Shown here: one piece after another, positions 51,520 to 59,819 of the stretch | Layout of the letters: each line of letters starts with the position of its first letter | How positions within the stretch are numbered: the stretch's first letter is position 1 | DNA from: Deltaproteobacteria bacterium | GTDB lineage: Bacteria > Desulfobacterota > Binatia > UBA9968 > JAJDTQ01 | Length of the DNA stretch: 64,000 bases | Direction: 5' to 3' | NCBI GenBank assembly: GCA_028818755.1 | Contig: JAPPNF010000087.1 | Coordinates: forward strand, 1-64,000 | The notes under the pieces: generated by a model | What the model was told of the DNA's origin: nothing | What the model saw: the letters and a program-made list of their open reading frames with translations, nothing else | Database searches by the model: none | Program-made: the position numbers and the translations under genes

Positions 51520-52278
51520 ATGCCCGACGTCCTCCTGGAAAAGTTGTCACTGGCGGCGGGCGGAGGAGGCTTCCATCTTCCGCGTCTCACGCTGGGCGTG
51601 TTCCTGAACGACCAGCCGACGCACCGGATTGCTGTCGGCTCGGACCGCCGATCCCATCGCCCGCTGACGACGCACCAGGGCTGGGTGCTCCCCGCGGGCA
51701 GCGCGGGCATCTGCGAGTACGACGAGGCGCTCGATGTGATGACGATCGCGTTCGAGGAAACGCTGCTCGCCGAGGTCGGCCTGGAAAGACCGGAACTTAT
51801 CGAGCCGACCACCGGATCGTTCGATCCGCTCACCCTGCAGCTGATCCTGGGTGCCGAGACTTTCCTTGCGGCGGGAACACTCTACCGAGAGACGATGTCG
51901 CGGGCGCTGGCCGCCCAGTTGGCGCGATCGCTCAACCCCGAGCGATCAGCGGTGGCGGATATCGAGGACCGGCGTCTGAAGCGGGTGATTGCCCATCTCG
52001 AGGACAATCTTGGTGAAGATCTGTCCTTGAAGGACCTGGCCCGTGTCGCGGCAATGAGCCCTTACCATTTCGCCCGGGCGTTCAAGGCGGCCACGGGTGC
52101 GTCGCCTTTGCAATACGTGATCAACGCCAGAATCGACCGGGCCAAGGTTCTGCTCAAGACTACCAGGCTGACCGTTTCCGAGATCGCCTTTCGCACGGGA
52201 TACGCGGATCCCGGCTGCTTCGGCCGGCACTTCAGGAATCGGGTCGGGGTGACGCCAGGCGCGTTTCGCCAGGGCTGA
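51520..52278 (+). CDS. AraC-family transcription regulator
   Basis: A 252-residue regulator. The N-terminal 140 residues are a ligand-sensing region of an unrecognised type, and the C-terminal 100 residues hold two helix-turn-helix units (LSLKDLARVAAMSPYHFARAF and LTVSEIAFRTGYADPGCFGRHF). It is in line with the secreted hydrolase gene 108 bases later and probably controls it and the NTF2-like gene. Confidence 0.92.
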   Translation: MPDVLLEKLSLAAGGGGFHLPRLTLGVFLNDQPTHRIAVGSDRRSHRPLTTHQGWVLPAGSAGICEYDEALDVMTIAFEETLLAEVGLERPELIEPTTGSFDPLTLQLILGAETFLAAGTLYRETMSRALAAQLARSLNPERSAVADIEDRRLKRVIAHLEDNLGEDLSLKDLARVAAMSPYHFARAFKAATGASPLQYVINARIDRAKVLLKTTRLTVSEIAFRTGYADPGCFGRHFRNRVGVTPGAFRQG

Positions 52279-52385
52279 CCCGAAAAACCGCACGAATCAC
52301 CTCTCATTGCGCAAGAATCGCCGGTGTAATCCTTCCGGCGGGGCGCTATCTTCCTGTCAACGAATCAAGACAGGAGGACCGCAAA

Positions 52386-53342
52386 ATGAAAATTCTTACG
52401 GCAATTCTGACAGCGATCACGGTCGCCGCAAGCCTGGCCGCCTCGCAGGCGTTGGCCGACATCACGACGCGCGCCGTCACCTTCGAGAACGAGGGCGCAA
52501 CTCTGTCCGGCACGCTCTATCTGCCGGCGGCGGCACCCGGCAAGCCTCTGCCGATGGTGGTCGTGACCGGCGCCTGGACCAGCGTCCAGGAACAGATGCC
52601 GCGGGTCTATGCCCGGGAGATGGTCGAGCGGGGCTTTGCCGCTTTCACCTTCGACTTCCGCGGCTGGGGCAAGTCCGGCGACTTGGCCAACCAGGTCCGC
52701 TACAAGGAAGATCCCGACGCCAAGATCTCGGACATACGCGCGGCCTTCCGGTTCGTTTCGAGGCTGCCCGAAGTCGATGCCGCGAATATCAACGGGCTCG
52801 GCATCTGCGCCTCCTCGGGCTACATGGTCGATGCCGCCTCGGGCAATCCGCTGGTCAACCGCGTCGGCCTGGTCGCGCCCTGGCTGCAGAATGACACCCT
52901 GGTCAAGGCCGTCTATGGGGGCCCCAAGGGTGTCGCGGGATTGATCTCGATGAGCCGCGCGGCCGAGGCCAAGGGTGGCGAGATCATTGGGGCGGCAGGT
53001 CCCGAAGGCGCGGAGGGCGTCCTGATGCCCATCGGCGGCTACTACTACGATCCCAAGCGCGGCGCCATTCCCGAATACGACAACAAGTGGAATCAGGCGT
53101 CCTGGGAAGGCTGGCTGACCTATCATCCGGCCGACAATCCCCAGCGTCTGGACAAGCCGCTGGCCGTCGTCCATTCCGAGGCCGCCGCGATCCCCGATGG
53201 CGTCAAGACCTTCATCAAGGGGTTCACCGGCGAGGCGACGATGAAATGGCTCGAGAATGTCACCCAGTTCGACTTCTATGACAACCCCGAGGACGTCCGG
53301 CGCGCCGCCGATGTCGTCGCCGAGCATTTCAGCAAGGGCTGA
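52386..53342 (+). CDS. Secreted alpha/beta hydrolase (dienelactone-hydrolase-like)
   Basis: A 318-residue protein with a signal peptide (TAILTAITVAASLAASQALA) and an alpha/beta-hydrolase core. The FDFRGWGKSGD turn and the nucleophile elbow GICASSGY (Cys at the nucleophile position, as in dienelactone hydrolases) are visible. Cleavage at ALA-D would put it in the periplasm. It has its own ribosome site (AGGAGGACCGCAAAATG). With the upstream AraC protein and the downstream NTF2-like protein it forms a small regulated set. Confidence 0.87.
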   Translation: MKILTAILTAITVAASLAASQALADITTRAVTFENEGATLSGTLYLPAAAPGKPLPMVVVTGAWTSVQEQMPRVYAREMVERGFAAFTFDFRGWGKSGDLANQVRYKEDPDAKISDIRAAFRFVSRLPEVDAANINGLGICASSGYMVDAASGNPLVNRVGLVAPWLQNDTLVKAVYGGPKGVAGLISMSRAAEAKGGEIIGAAGPEGAEGVLMPIGGYYYDPKRGAIPEYDNKWNQASWEGWLTYHPADNPQRLDKPLAVVHSEAAAIPDGVKTFIKGFTGEATMKWLENVTQFDFYDNPEDVRRAADVVAEHFSKG

Positions 53343-53416
53343 TACTTGGCACCGGCGGATGCGCCAGCGGTCTTCCGTCGGCGCATCCGCCCGATCCGAC
53401 CTGGAAGGGAAAAATC

Positions 53417-53935
53417 ATGAAAAATCTTCTCGCACTGGCATTCGGAGGCTTTCTGATGGCCACTACGGTCGCCGCCGCGGAACCCACACTCCATGTCGAG
53501 ATCGTCAAGACGATCACCAGCATCGCCGCCGGTGCGGACCGGCATGACTGGGGTCGTGTCCGCTCGGCGATGTCCGACGAAATCACCACCGACTATACGA
53601 GCCTTTTCGGCGGCGAGCCGGTGACTCAGCCGGCGGATGATCTGGTCAAGAGTTGGGCCGGTTTCCTGCCTGGATTTGACAGCACCCATCACATGGTCAC
53701 GAACCACACCGTGACCAGCGCCGCCGCCGACACGGCAACCGCCGAGGCGGATTTCACCGCGACACATCGGATCGGTGACGCCCTCTGGGTCCTCGGCGGT
53801 CGCTACAGTTACCGGCTCAGCAGATCCGACGCCGGTTGGATCGTCACCTCGATGTCCATGCACGCCCTTTGGGAGACCGGAGACCGCGCCACCCTGATCG
53901 GCCAGGCGGTCGAACGCGTCAGCGGAAAAAAGTAG
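53417..53935 (+). CDS. Secreted NTF2/SnoaL-like protein
   Basis: A 172-residue NTF2-fold protein with a signal peptide (LLALAFGGFLMATTVAAAE). The helix IVKTITSIAAGADRHDWGRV and the strands TATAEADFTATHRIG, WVLGGRYSYRLSRSDAGW fit the SnoaL-like fold, which forms a small-molecule pocket. It is 74 bases after the hydrolase gene, which suggests they act on the same compound in the periplasm. Enzyme activity is not provable from sequence. Confidence 0.85.
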   Translation: MKNLLALAFGGFLMATTVAAAEPTLHVEIVKTITSIAAGADRHDWGRVRSAMSDEITTDYTSLFGGEPVTQPADDLVKSWAGFLPGFDSTHHMVTNHTVTSAAADTATAEADFTATHRIGDALWVLGGRYSYRLSRSDAGWIVTSMSMHALWETGDRATLIGQAVERVSGKK

Positions 53936-54054
53936 GCCAATACCGGCGGCGCCACGTCGGGTCGTTACCCTACCAGGAGAATCCCAGAAAGTCCGACCTT
54001 TCACGCCCCTCCTGGCGGGCGCCAGCCCTTAAAGTTCCGGTACGCGGTGCCGAT

Positions 54055-54101
54055 GACTCTCCATAGGACAAGTACACAGGGAGTCCCTGTCCGGGAGAGT
54101 C
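54055..54101 (+). promoter_or_regulatory. Hairpin hiding the ribosome site of the Rpn gene
   Basis: GACTCTCC (54055-54062) pairs with GGAGAGTC (54094-54101), and GGACA (54066-54070) with TGTCC (54088-54092). The GGGAG ribosome site for ATG 54106 is in the right arm, so translation would be low unless the stem opens. Confidence 0.6.
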
Positions 54102-54105
54102 ACTC

Positions 54106-55098
54106 ATGGCCGATGAAATCGATCACCCCCACGACCGGCTGTTTCGAGCGGTCTTCTCCGATGCTTCTCAAGCCGCCAGCATGCTCCAGGCAGTCGTGCC
54201 GCCGGAGTTGCGCGAGAACGTCGATTGGAACAGTCTCCGGTTGGTGGAGGGGACCTTCGTGGACGATGCCCTGCGCGAGAGCGAATCCGACCTGCTGTTC
54301 GATGCCGGCTACGGAACGGGAAAGCACCGGTTACGGCTCTATCTCCTGCTGGAGCATCAATCGACGCCGGACGTGTGGATGCGGTTCCGGTTGCTGAAGT
54401 ATTGCTGCCGCATCTGGGATGCAGACCTGAGTGATGACCGCAGCCGCGCGGAGTTGCGGCCGGTCGTTCCGATTGTGTTCTATCAAGGAACCCGCGGCTG
54501 GAGCCATTCGACGGAGTTCGCTGACCTGTTCCCGCCAACAATCCGGGGTTGGCCCTGGGTGCCCCGATTCGAGCACGTGCTGCTGGACCAGACGGGCATG
54601 GACCCCGGCGATGTCGAAGGCGCCGTCATGGGCCGCATTGCCCAGTTGCTGATGATGGCGGCCTTCGGCCGGCAGGCGGAGGCGGCACTGGAGACGGCCG
54701 CACGGCTGGCGGCGTCGCTGGTTCCTGGCGGCACGATGGACTATATTCGAATAATCAGTCTCTATGTGCTGGCGACGCAGGATCGGGCGGCAGTGCAGGC
54801 CTTTGATGGAACGCTGCGGCTTCACAGACGCGGCCAAGGAGAAGAAGTCATGTCATACGCTCACGAACTCTTGGAAGAGGGCCGTGCGGAAGGCAGGGCG
54901 GAAGGCCGAGCAAGAGGCCGGGACGAGGGCAGAGAAGAAGGCTTCCAGCGCGGCAAGGTCGAGACGGTGGAGGGCCTCTTGAGAGTCGGCGCGGACTGGG
55001 ACCTTATCCGGTCGGCAACGGGGATTGACGAATCAGAGTTCCGCGCTCTCAAGGAGCGCTGGGCCGCGTCGGCGCAAGTGCGCGACGAGACAGCGTGA
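54106..55098 (+). CDS. Rpn/YhgA-family PD-(D/E)XK nuclease
   Basis: A 330-residue member of the recombination-promoting nuclease family (also called transposase_31). The nuclease core shows SDLLFDAGYG and LYLLLEHQS as the Asp...Glu-x-Gln motif. The C-terminus has the family's typical repeats of Glu-Gly-Arg-Ala units (about residues 261-282) followed by a short tail. Rpn proteins cut DNA and have been linked to recombination and phage defence; overproduction is toxic, which makes the hairpin over its ribosome site sensible. It opens the accessory patch of 54-57 kb. Confidence 0.9.
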   Translation: MADEIDHPHDRLFRAVFSDASQAASMLQAVVPPELRENVDWNSLRLVEGTFVDDALRESESDLLFDAGYGTGKHRLRLYLLLEHQSTPDVWMRFRLLKYCCRIWDADLSDDRSRAELRPVVPIVFYQGTRGWSHSTEFADLFPPTIRGWPWVPRFEHVLLDQTGMDPGDVEGAVMGRIAQLLMMAAFGRQAEAALETAARLAASLVPGGTMDYIRIISLYVLATQDRAAVQAFDGTLRLHRRGQGEEVMSYAHELLEEGRAEGRAEGRARGRDEGREEGFQRGKVETVEGLLRVGADWDLIRSATGIDESEFRALKERWAASAQVRDETA

Positions 55099-55234
55099 TA
55101 CGGTCCTGGCCTCTTCCATCTCGTCAAAAAGAAGAACCGACTGCCGGTCCCCGGCAAGCAGACGCTGGGCGAGACGGAGTTCCTGCCTCCTCTTCGGCGG
55201 TTGCAGTCAAATTTTTCAATAGGAAGACTGCCCA

Positions 55235-56050
55235 TTGGCAAAAGCTACAGCAGCGCACGGGCGAGGACGGAATTTGTCTGTCATATCTGTCGATCCAGCT
55301 CCGGGCAGGGAGAGCACTATCTTCGACGGGAATGAGTTCTTACACAGAACTGGTCATGAGTTACGGGGATACCTACGCGACCGGACTCCCCAGACGTTGC
55401 TGTGCTGGGACGCGCCGTTGACAGGTCCAGCCGATCCGATTGCAGCGGGCGCACAACGCCGGGACTTCACTCAGCGGTTAATTGAACGTTTTTTCATGAG
55501 GGAAAAGCGTGATGCTCTGCTGCCAGACGGTGGGCTGCCAGCCGGAATTTCAGTCCGTCCCTACTCCGGATGTCAGCATTGGACGATCACGAGGTCGCTT
55601 CTCGGGTTGCCGAGGACAGGTTGCTACGACCAGGACTTTGAGCAACTTCCGTTCCGGCTGCTGCCGGCTCCAGACGACGAACAGAATAACCGTCCCTCTG
55701 TTGTCGAGGTCCACCCTGCGGTGGCGGCGTGGCTGTGGTGCAAGAACTGCCGTGGAAAAAAGGCGATTTGGAGATACAAGGACAAGAGGTACGAGGGACG
55801 CGACGCAGTCCGGAATGAGATGTGGCAAATTATTCTCGAAGAAAGTAGGCCATTCGAATGGGGTAACCGCTGCACGCCGGCAAACGGTGATGAGTTCGAT
55901 GCCGCCGTCGGCTATGTCTTGGGCGCACTGTACGCCCAAGGGAACAATGGTGTAGCAATCCTTGGCGACCGGCACACGGGTTCCTTCCTCCTTCCAGTGG
56001 TTCCCAACCTTATGGACATGTGGCACGAGTTTCTCGCGCAACAAGGATGA
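55235..56050 (+). CDS. DUF429-like (RNase H-fold) protein
   Basis: A 271-residue protein. The pattern of an early Asp (ISVDPAPG), a second Asp (LLCWDAPLTG), a Glu (VVEVHPAVAAWLW) and a late Asp (DEFDAAVGYVLGALYAQG) resembles DUF429 proteins with a predicted RNase H fold. The start is a TTG at 55235 behind AGGAAG; a later start is possible. It converges with the RlmJ-like gene, with one base between stops. Function is unknown; it may be a nuclease. Confidence 0.6.
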   Translation: MAKATAAHGRGRNLSVISVDPAPGRESTIFDGNEFLHRTGHELRGYLRDRTPQTLLCWDAPLTGPADPIAAGAQRRDFTQRLIERFFMREKRDALLPDGGLPAGISVRPYSGCQHWTITRSLLGLPRTGCYDQDFEQLPFRLLPAPDDEQNNRPSVVEVHPAVAAWLWCKNCRGKKAIWRYKDKRYEGRDAVRNEMWQIILEESRPFEWGNRCTPANGDEFDAAVGYVLGALYAQGNNGVAILGDRHTGSFLLPVVPNLMDMWHEFLAQQG

Positions 56051-56051
56051 C

Positions 56052-56921
56052 TCAATCGCGTCCAATCAACCGAGGTCTCAGCATCATGCGGCCACGCTCG
56101 GACAACCCAAGAGCGTCGGTCAGCTTTTGCGCCAGGTGTTCAAGACGGCTTCGGAGATAGGTAGCCTCGCCCGGGGCGCCACCGAGATCAGATCCCGCCA
56201 ATACGACATCTACGTAATTTGTGCTTTCGCCCTCGACGTCGCTCGGGCGGATCGGCGGGCAGGACATCTTGACGGAACCGCCGAGATGGTTCCGCAAGTG
56301 CTCGTCATAACGCCGCCCCACGCAATTGAAGGGGTCCTTGTTCAAGACAAACGGCAGAACCGTGGAAGACTTCGCTATTTGGCTCAGCATCGGAAGCACG
56401 CTTTCGGCTCGGTTGCAGCCTTTGTCATCGGATTCCAGAAAATCATCGAAGGGGTCGACCAGGATAAGGTCGTTCCCTGTCGTCTCACTCCCGATCACGT
56501 CCAGAGCCCGATAAGCGTCGTAGTTGGCCGGGTCTCCGAGTTGAGGAAATGCCTCCTCAAGCGGCCTCAGGCCGGCCTCACAAAGCCTTTCCCGTCGCCC
56601 TTGGTCACGATCCGAAGCGAAAACCGACACGTGGCCGCTAAGGCTGCTTCCCAGCTTCCGAGCCAACATGCCGCTTCCGTAGTACTTATGGGCATGAATG
56701 TCGGGTTGCCCGTCCTGGAGGGCACGCTCGGAGAGCTTGCCGACCCGCTCAACGGTCTCTTCGGAAGCCTTGCAACTAAACGGTTCGCCCCCGAACAGGT
56801 CGAGAAATCGTATTGGCTGGTTCGGTCGGAGAGTCAGTTGATGACGAAGGGTTTCCGCCAAAACGCCATGCTTCAGCAGGTCGCCGGCGTTTCCCATGTC
56901 GTAGGGAAGAGATTTTCCCAT
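56052..56921 (-). CDS. RlmJ-like putative methyltransferase
   Basis: A 289-residue protein whose opening YDMGNAGDLLKHGVLAETL resembles the start of RlmJ (23S rRNA A2030 methyltransferase) and of three-Cys-motif partner proteins. A SAM-binding-like FLDLFGG and a variant catalytic motif VDPFDDF (RlmJ has DPPY) follow. Changes in motif IV make normal N6-adenine methylation doubtful. It may be a modified methyltransferase of a mobile or defence cassette with the convergent DUF429-like gene. Confidence 0.5.
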   Translation of the reverse strand: MGKSLPYDMGNAGDLLKHGVLAETLRHQLTLRPNQPIRFLDLFGGEPFSCKASEETVERVGKLSERALQDGQPDIHAHKYYGSGMLARKLGSSLSGHVSVFASDRDQGRRERLCEAGLRPLEEAFPQLGDPANYDAYRALDVIGSETTGNDLILVDPFDDFLESDDKGCNRAESVLPMLSQIAKSSTVLPFVLNKDPFNCVGRRYDEHLRNHLGGSVKMSCPPIRPSDVEGESTNYVDVVLAGSDLGGAPGEATYLRSRLEHLAQKLTDALGLSERGRMMLRPRLIGRD

Positions 56922-57012
56922 GTAGGAAAAAGATATCTGCTAAGAAATTGTCGGTCAAGTGGTCACGACCGGCCAACGGACCGCACTACATACCACTCAC
57001 AGCGACGGTCGT

Positions 57013-57270
57013 TCAGGACCCGAGCATCTCATCGAGGCGGCCGCTGGCGTCCAGTGCCCGCAGTTCGTCGAAGCCGCCGATCAGTTCGCCGTCGATGAAG
57101 ATTTCCGGGACGGTCCACCTGCCTTGGGAGCGCTCGAGCATTTCGTCGTACTTGGCGGGATCCAGCTCCACGTCGAATTCGACGAACTCCTGGCCCTTCT
57201 CCTCAAGAAGGCGCTTGGCCATCCGGCAGAACGGGCACCAACTCTTGCTGTAGACTTCGATGGTCGCCAT
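57013..57270 (-). CDS. grxC: Glutaredoxin 3
   Basis: An 85-residue glutaredoxin with the active-site CPFC and the glutathione-binding TVPEIFIDGELIGGFDEL. It reduces protein disulphides or glutathionylated proteins in the cytoplasm using glutathione, which fits the gloB gene at 2.6 kb. Length and motifs are normal. Confidence 0.95.
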   Translation of the reverse strand: MATIEVYSKSWCPFCRMAKRLLEEKGQEFVEFDVELDPAKYDEMLERSQGRWTVPEIFIDGELIGGFDELRALDASGRLDEMLGS

Positions 57271-57332
57271 GGCACGGCGGACGCCGCGCCGGGTGCGTCC
57301 GTTTCACGGGACACTCCGGGCGCGGCTGTGAA

Positions 57333-57737
57333 TCAGGCCAGCTCGAACACCGGCAGCTTGATGTCGGGGTCCTCGGTCTCCATGAAGGTGACGGTGACCG
57401 GGGCGCCGAGGGTGACTTGGTCGCGATTGTCGCCGACGATGCGGGTGACCATGCGCACGCCCTCCTCCAGTTCGACCTCGGCCACGCAGATCGGGACCTC
57501 GTCCATGAAGGCGCGGTTCCGCGGTACCCGGCACAGGGAGAAGGTGTGCACCTTGCCTTTGCCGCTCACCGGGACCCACTCCAGGTCGCTGCCGAGACAA
57601 CCGGTGCAGACCGCCCGGGGAAAGAACTGGAGCACGCCGCAGGCCCGGCACTTCTGAAGCCGCAGCTCACCTTTTGCCGCGGCCTCCCAATACTCACGGT
57701 CCACCGGATTCACGACGGGCAGACTCTTGCCGGCCAT
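57333..57737 (-). CDS. DUF35 OB-fold/zinc-ribbon acyl-CoA-associated protein
   Basis: A 134-residue protein with a rubredoxin-like zinc ribbon (CRACG, CTGCL) and an OB-fold (VHTFSLCRVPRNRAFM, IKLPVFELA). DUF35 proteins form a complex with thiolase-like partners and channel acyl-CoA. ATG 57737 overlaps the thiolase stop (TAATG), strong support for a stable pair. Confidence 0.92.
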   Translation of the reverse strand: MAGKSLPVVNPVDREYWEAAAKGELRLQKCRACGVLQFFPRAVCTGCLGSDLEWVPVSGKGKVHTFSLCRVPRNRAFMDEVPICVAEVELEEGVRMVTRIVGDNRDQVTLGAPVTVTFMETEDPDIKLPVFELA

Positions 57738-58888
57738 TACGACCTCCTCTCCAGGATCAGCGCGGCAGTAGTGTTCAGGTTCCGCGCGTACGACAGCCAG
57801 CCGATGCCCGTGACCAGGGCGGTCTCGGCGGCCTTGACCTGCCGCTCTCCGGCCTCGCCACGCAGCTGCCGCAGGGCCTCCACCACGTGCAGCATGCCTC
57901 CGGCCAGCCCCGCCTGCCCCACCGAGATCTCGCCGCCGCCGGTGTTGACCGGAAAGTCGCCGCCGAAGGTGAGGTCGTGGTCGTCGACGAACGGGCCGCC
58001 CTGCCCCTTGGCGCAGTAGCCCAGGTCCTCGAGCTGCATCATGACCGCGATGGGATAGTCGTCGTAGATGGCCAGGAGATCGATGTTGTCGCGGCTCATC
58101 TCCGAGAACAGGTGCTGGCCCACGACGCTCATGCCGGTGACGGTCTTGTCCGGCAGCATGTTGGAGGCCTGGAAGCCTATCTTCTCGGCGTCGGTCACCA
58201 GGTACACCGGCTTGTCGGTGATCTGCTTCGCCCTCTCCTCGGACGCCACCACCACGCACTCGCCGCCCGAGCACGGCATCACGCAGTCGAACAGCCGGAT
58301 GGGGTCGGAGATCAGGCGCGAGTTCAGGTAGTCCTCGATGGTCATGGGCGCGCGCAGGAGCGCCTGGGGGTTGGGGCCGGCGTTATGGCGCTGGCTCACG
58401 GCGATCTTGCCGATCTGCTCCAGGGTGGTGCCGTACTCCTCCATGTGGCGGCGCTGCACCAGCGCGAACAAGGTGTTGGGGCCGCCGTAGCCGTAGACGT
58501 CCACGTAGTTGGCGCGCTGGTATTCCAGCACCCGTTGGTGGGCCACGTTCTTGTCGAAGGCGTTGCCGGCGACGATGAAGGCCACGTCCAGGTAACCCGC
58601 CTCGATGGCGTCGGCCGCGCGCCGGATTGCGCACACCGCGCCGGCGCCGCCGCAGTCGCCGTTCAGCACCCAGTCCAGCTCCAGGCCGAGCTGCTCGGCC
58701 ACGTAGGGCGAGTAGTCCGGGCTGGCCTGAGTCACCATGGAGAACCCGTTGATCTCCTTCTTGGTGATGCCGGTCTGGGCCATGGCGTTCTGCATGGCCT
58801 CGGCGTAGTAGGACAGCAGCGGCCGGTCGGATTTCCGCGAGTATTCCGTCGAGCCGTAGCCGACTAGGCATACCTTCTTTCTCAGCAT
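57737..58888 (-). CDS. Thiolase-family protein (SCP-x/lipid-transfer type)
   Basis: A 383-residue thiolase-fold protein. The reactive Cys is seen as Cys79 in GDCGGAG. The late motif that usually reads GGxxxxGHPxGA is here GGGEISVGQAGLAGGM, with Gln for His. It is therefore a thiolase relative that probably works in CoA-ester C-C bond cleavage or as a partner of DUF35 rather than a standard biosynthetic thiolase. The SDR gene lies 46 bases upstream on the same strand. Confidence 0.9.
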   Translation of the reverse strand: MLRKKVCLVGYGSTEYSRKSDRPLLSYYAEAMQNAMAQTGITKKEINGFSMVTQASPDYSPYVAEQLGLELDWVLNGDCGGAGAVCAIRRAADAIEAGYLDVAFIVAGNAFDKNVAHQRVLEYQRANYVDVYGYGGPNTLFALVQRRHMEEYGTTLEQIGKIAVSQRHNAGPNPQALLRAPMTIEDYLNSRLISDPIRLFDCVMPCSGGECVVVASEERAKQITDKPVYLVTDAEKIGFQASNMLPDKTVTGMSVVGQHLFSEMSRDNIDLLAIYDDYPIAVMMQLEDLGYCAKGQGGPFVDDHDLTFGGDFPVNTGGGEISVGQAGLAGGMLHVVEALRQLRGEAGERQVKAAETALVTGIGWLSYARNLNTTAALILERRS

Positions 58889-58934
58889 GAGGGCTTTCCT
58901 TCCCAGACTATGATGTACGAAACCGATTCGGGGA

Positions 58935-59681
58935 TCAGATCATAAAGTCTCCGCCGTTGACGACCATGGTCTGCCCGGTGATGTAGGCGGCTGCATCGCT
59001 GGCGAGAAAGGCGACGGTGTTGGCGATGTCCTCCGGTTCCGCGATGCGGCCCAGGGGCACCCGGGCTCCCCGTTCCCGCATGGATTCCTCGGAGCGGTGC
59101 TGGCGGGGCATGGCGGTGTTGGCGGTCCCGGGCGCCACCGCGTTCACCGTGATGCCGTGGGGCGCCAGCTCCCGCGCCAGCCCGCGGACGAGACCGAGCG
59201 TGGCGGCCTTGGAGGCGGCGTAGTGGGCGTGGCCGGGCTGACCCTTGTAGGCGATGGACGACGCCGTGCAGATGATACGGCCGCTGCCCTGCTGTTTCAT
59301 GGCCGGAACGAAGGCGCGGGCGCAGAGGAACTGGCCTCCGACGTTGACGTCCAGCACCCGGTCCCACTCTTCCTCCGGCATCTCCACCACCAGGGAGCGG
59401 GGATACATGCCGGCGTTGGCGACCAGGATGTCCACGCGGTCCCAGCGGCCGAACGCGCGGTCCCGCAGGGAAGCCACAGACGCCTCGTCCGCGACGTCCA
59501 CCTGGCCGGCCAGGGCCTCGCCGCCTGCCTCTTCGACCTCGGCGGCAACGGCTTCGGCGGTCTCCAGGTTCATGTCCGCCACCACCGCCTTCGCGCCCGC
59601 ACGGACCAGCGCCAGGGTGATGGCGCGGCCCAGGCCCTGTCCTCCTCCGGTGACCACGGCGACCTTTTGATCGAGTGTCAT
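58935..59681 (-). CDS. Short-chain dehydrogenase/reductase
   Basis: A 248-residue SDR with TGGGQGLGRAI, NAGMY and the catalytic HYAASKAATLG; the C-terminal ITGQTMVVNGGDFMI is typical of 3-oxoacyl/hydroxyacyl-type members. It is the first of the leftward SDR-thiolase-DUF35 group and may act on a hydroxyacyl-CoA. It is divergent from the E1 alpha gene. Confidence 0.92.
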   Translation of the reverse strand: MTLDQKVAVVTGGGQGLGRAITLALVRAGAKAVVADMNLETAEAVAAEVEEAGGEALAGQVDVADEASVASLRDRAFGRWDRVDILVANAGMYPRSLVVEMPEEEWDRVLDVNVGGQFLCARAFVPAMKQQGSGRIICTASSIAYKGQPGHAHYAASKAATLGLVRGLARELAPHGITVNAVAPGTANTAMPRQHRSEESMRERGARVPLGRIAEPEDIANTVAFLASDAAAYITGQTMVVNGGDFMI

Positions 59682-59819
59682 GTCTTCCCCCTCACCTTAC
59701 TCGCACCGTGATTAGCCCGCTTGGGAGGGCTTGTCAAATCACGCCTTTCCGACCGTCGCCCTCCTCGGAACACGAGTCTTGGCAACCGCGCGACAATCGC
59801 CTATACAGGGCACGGAACC

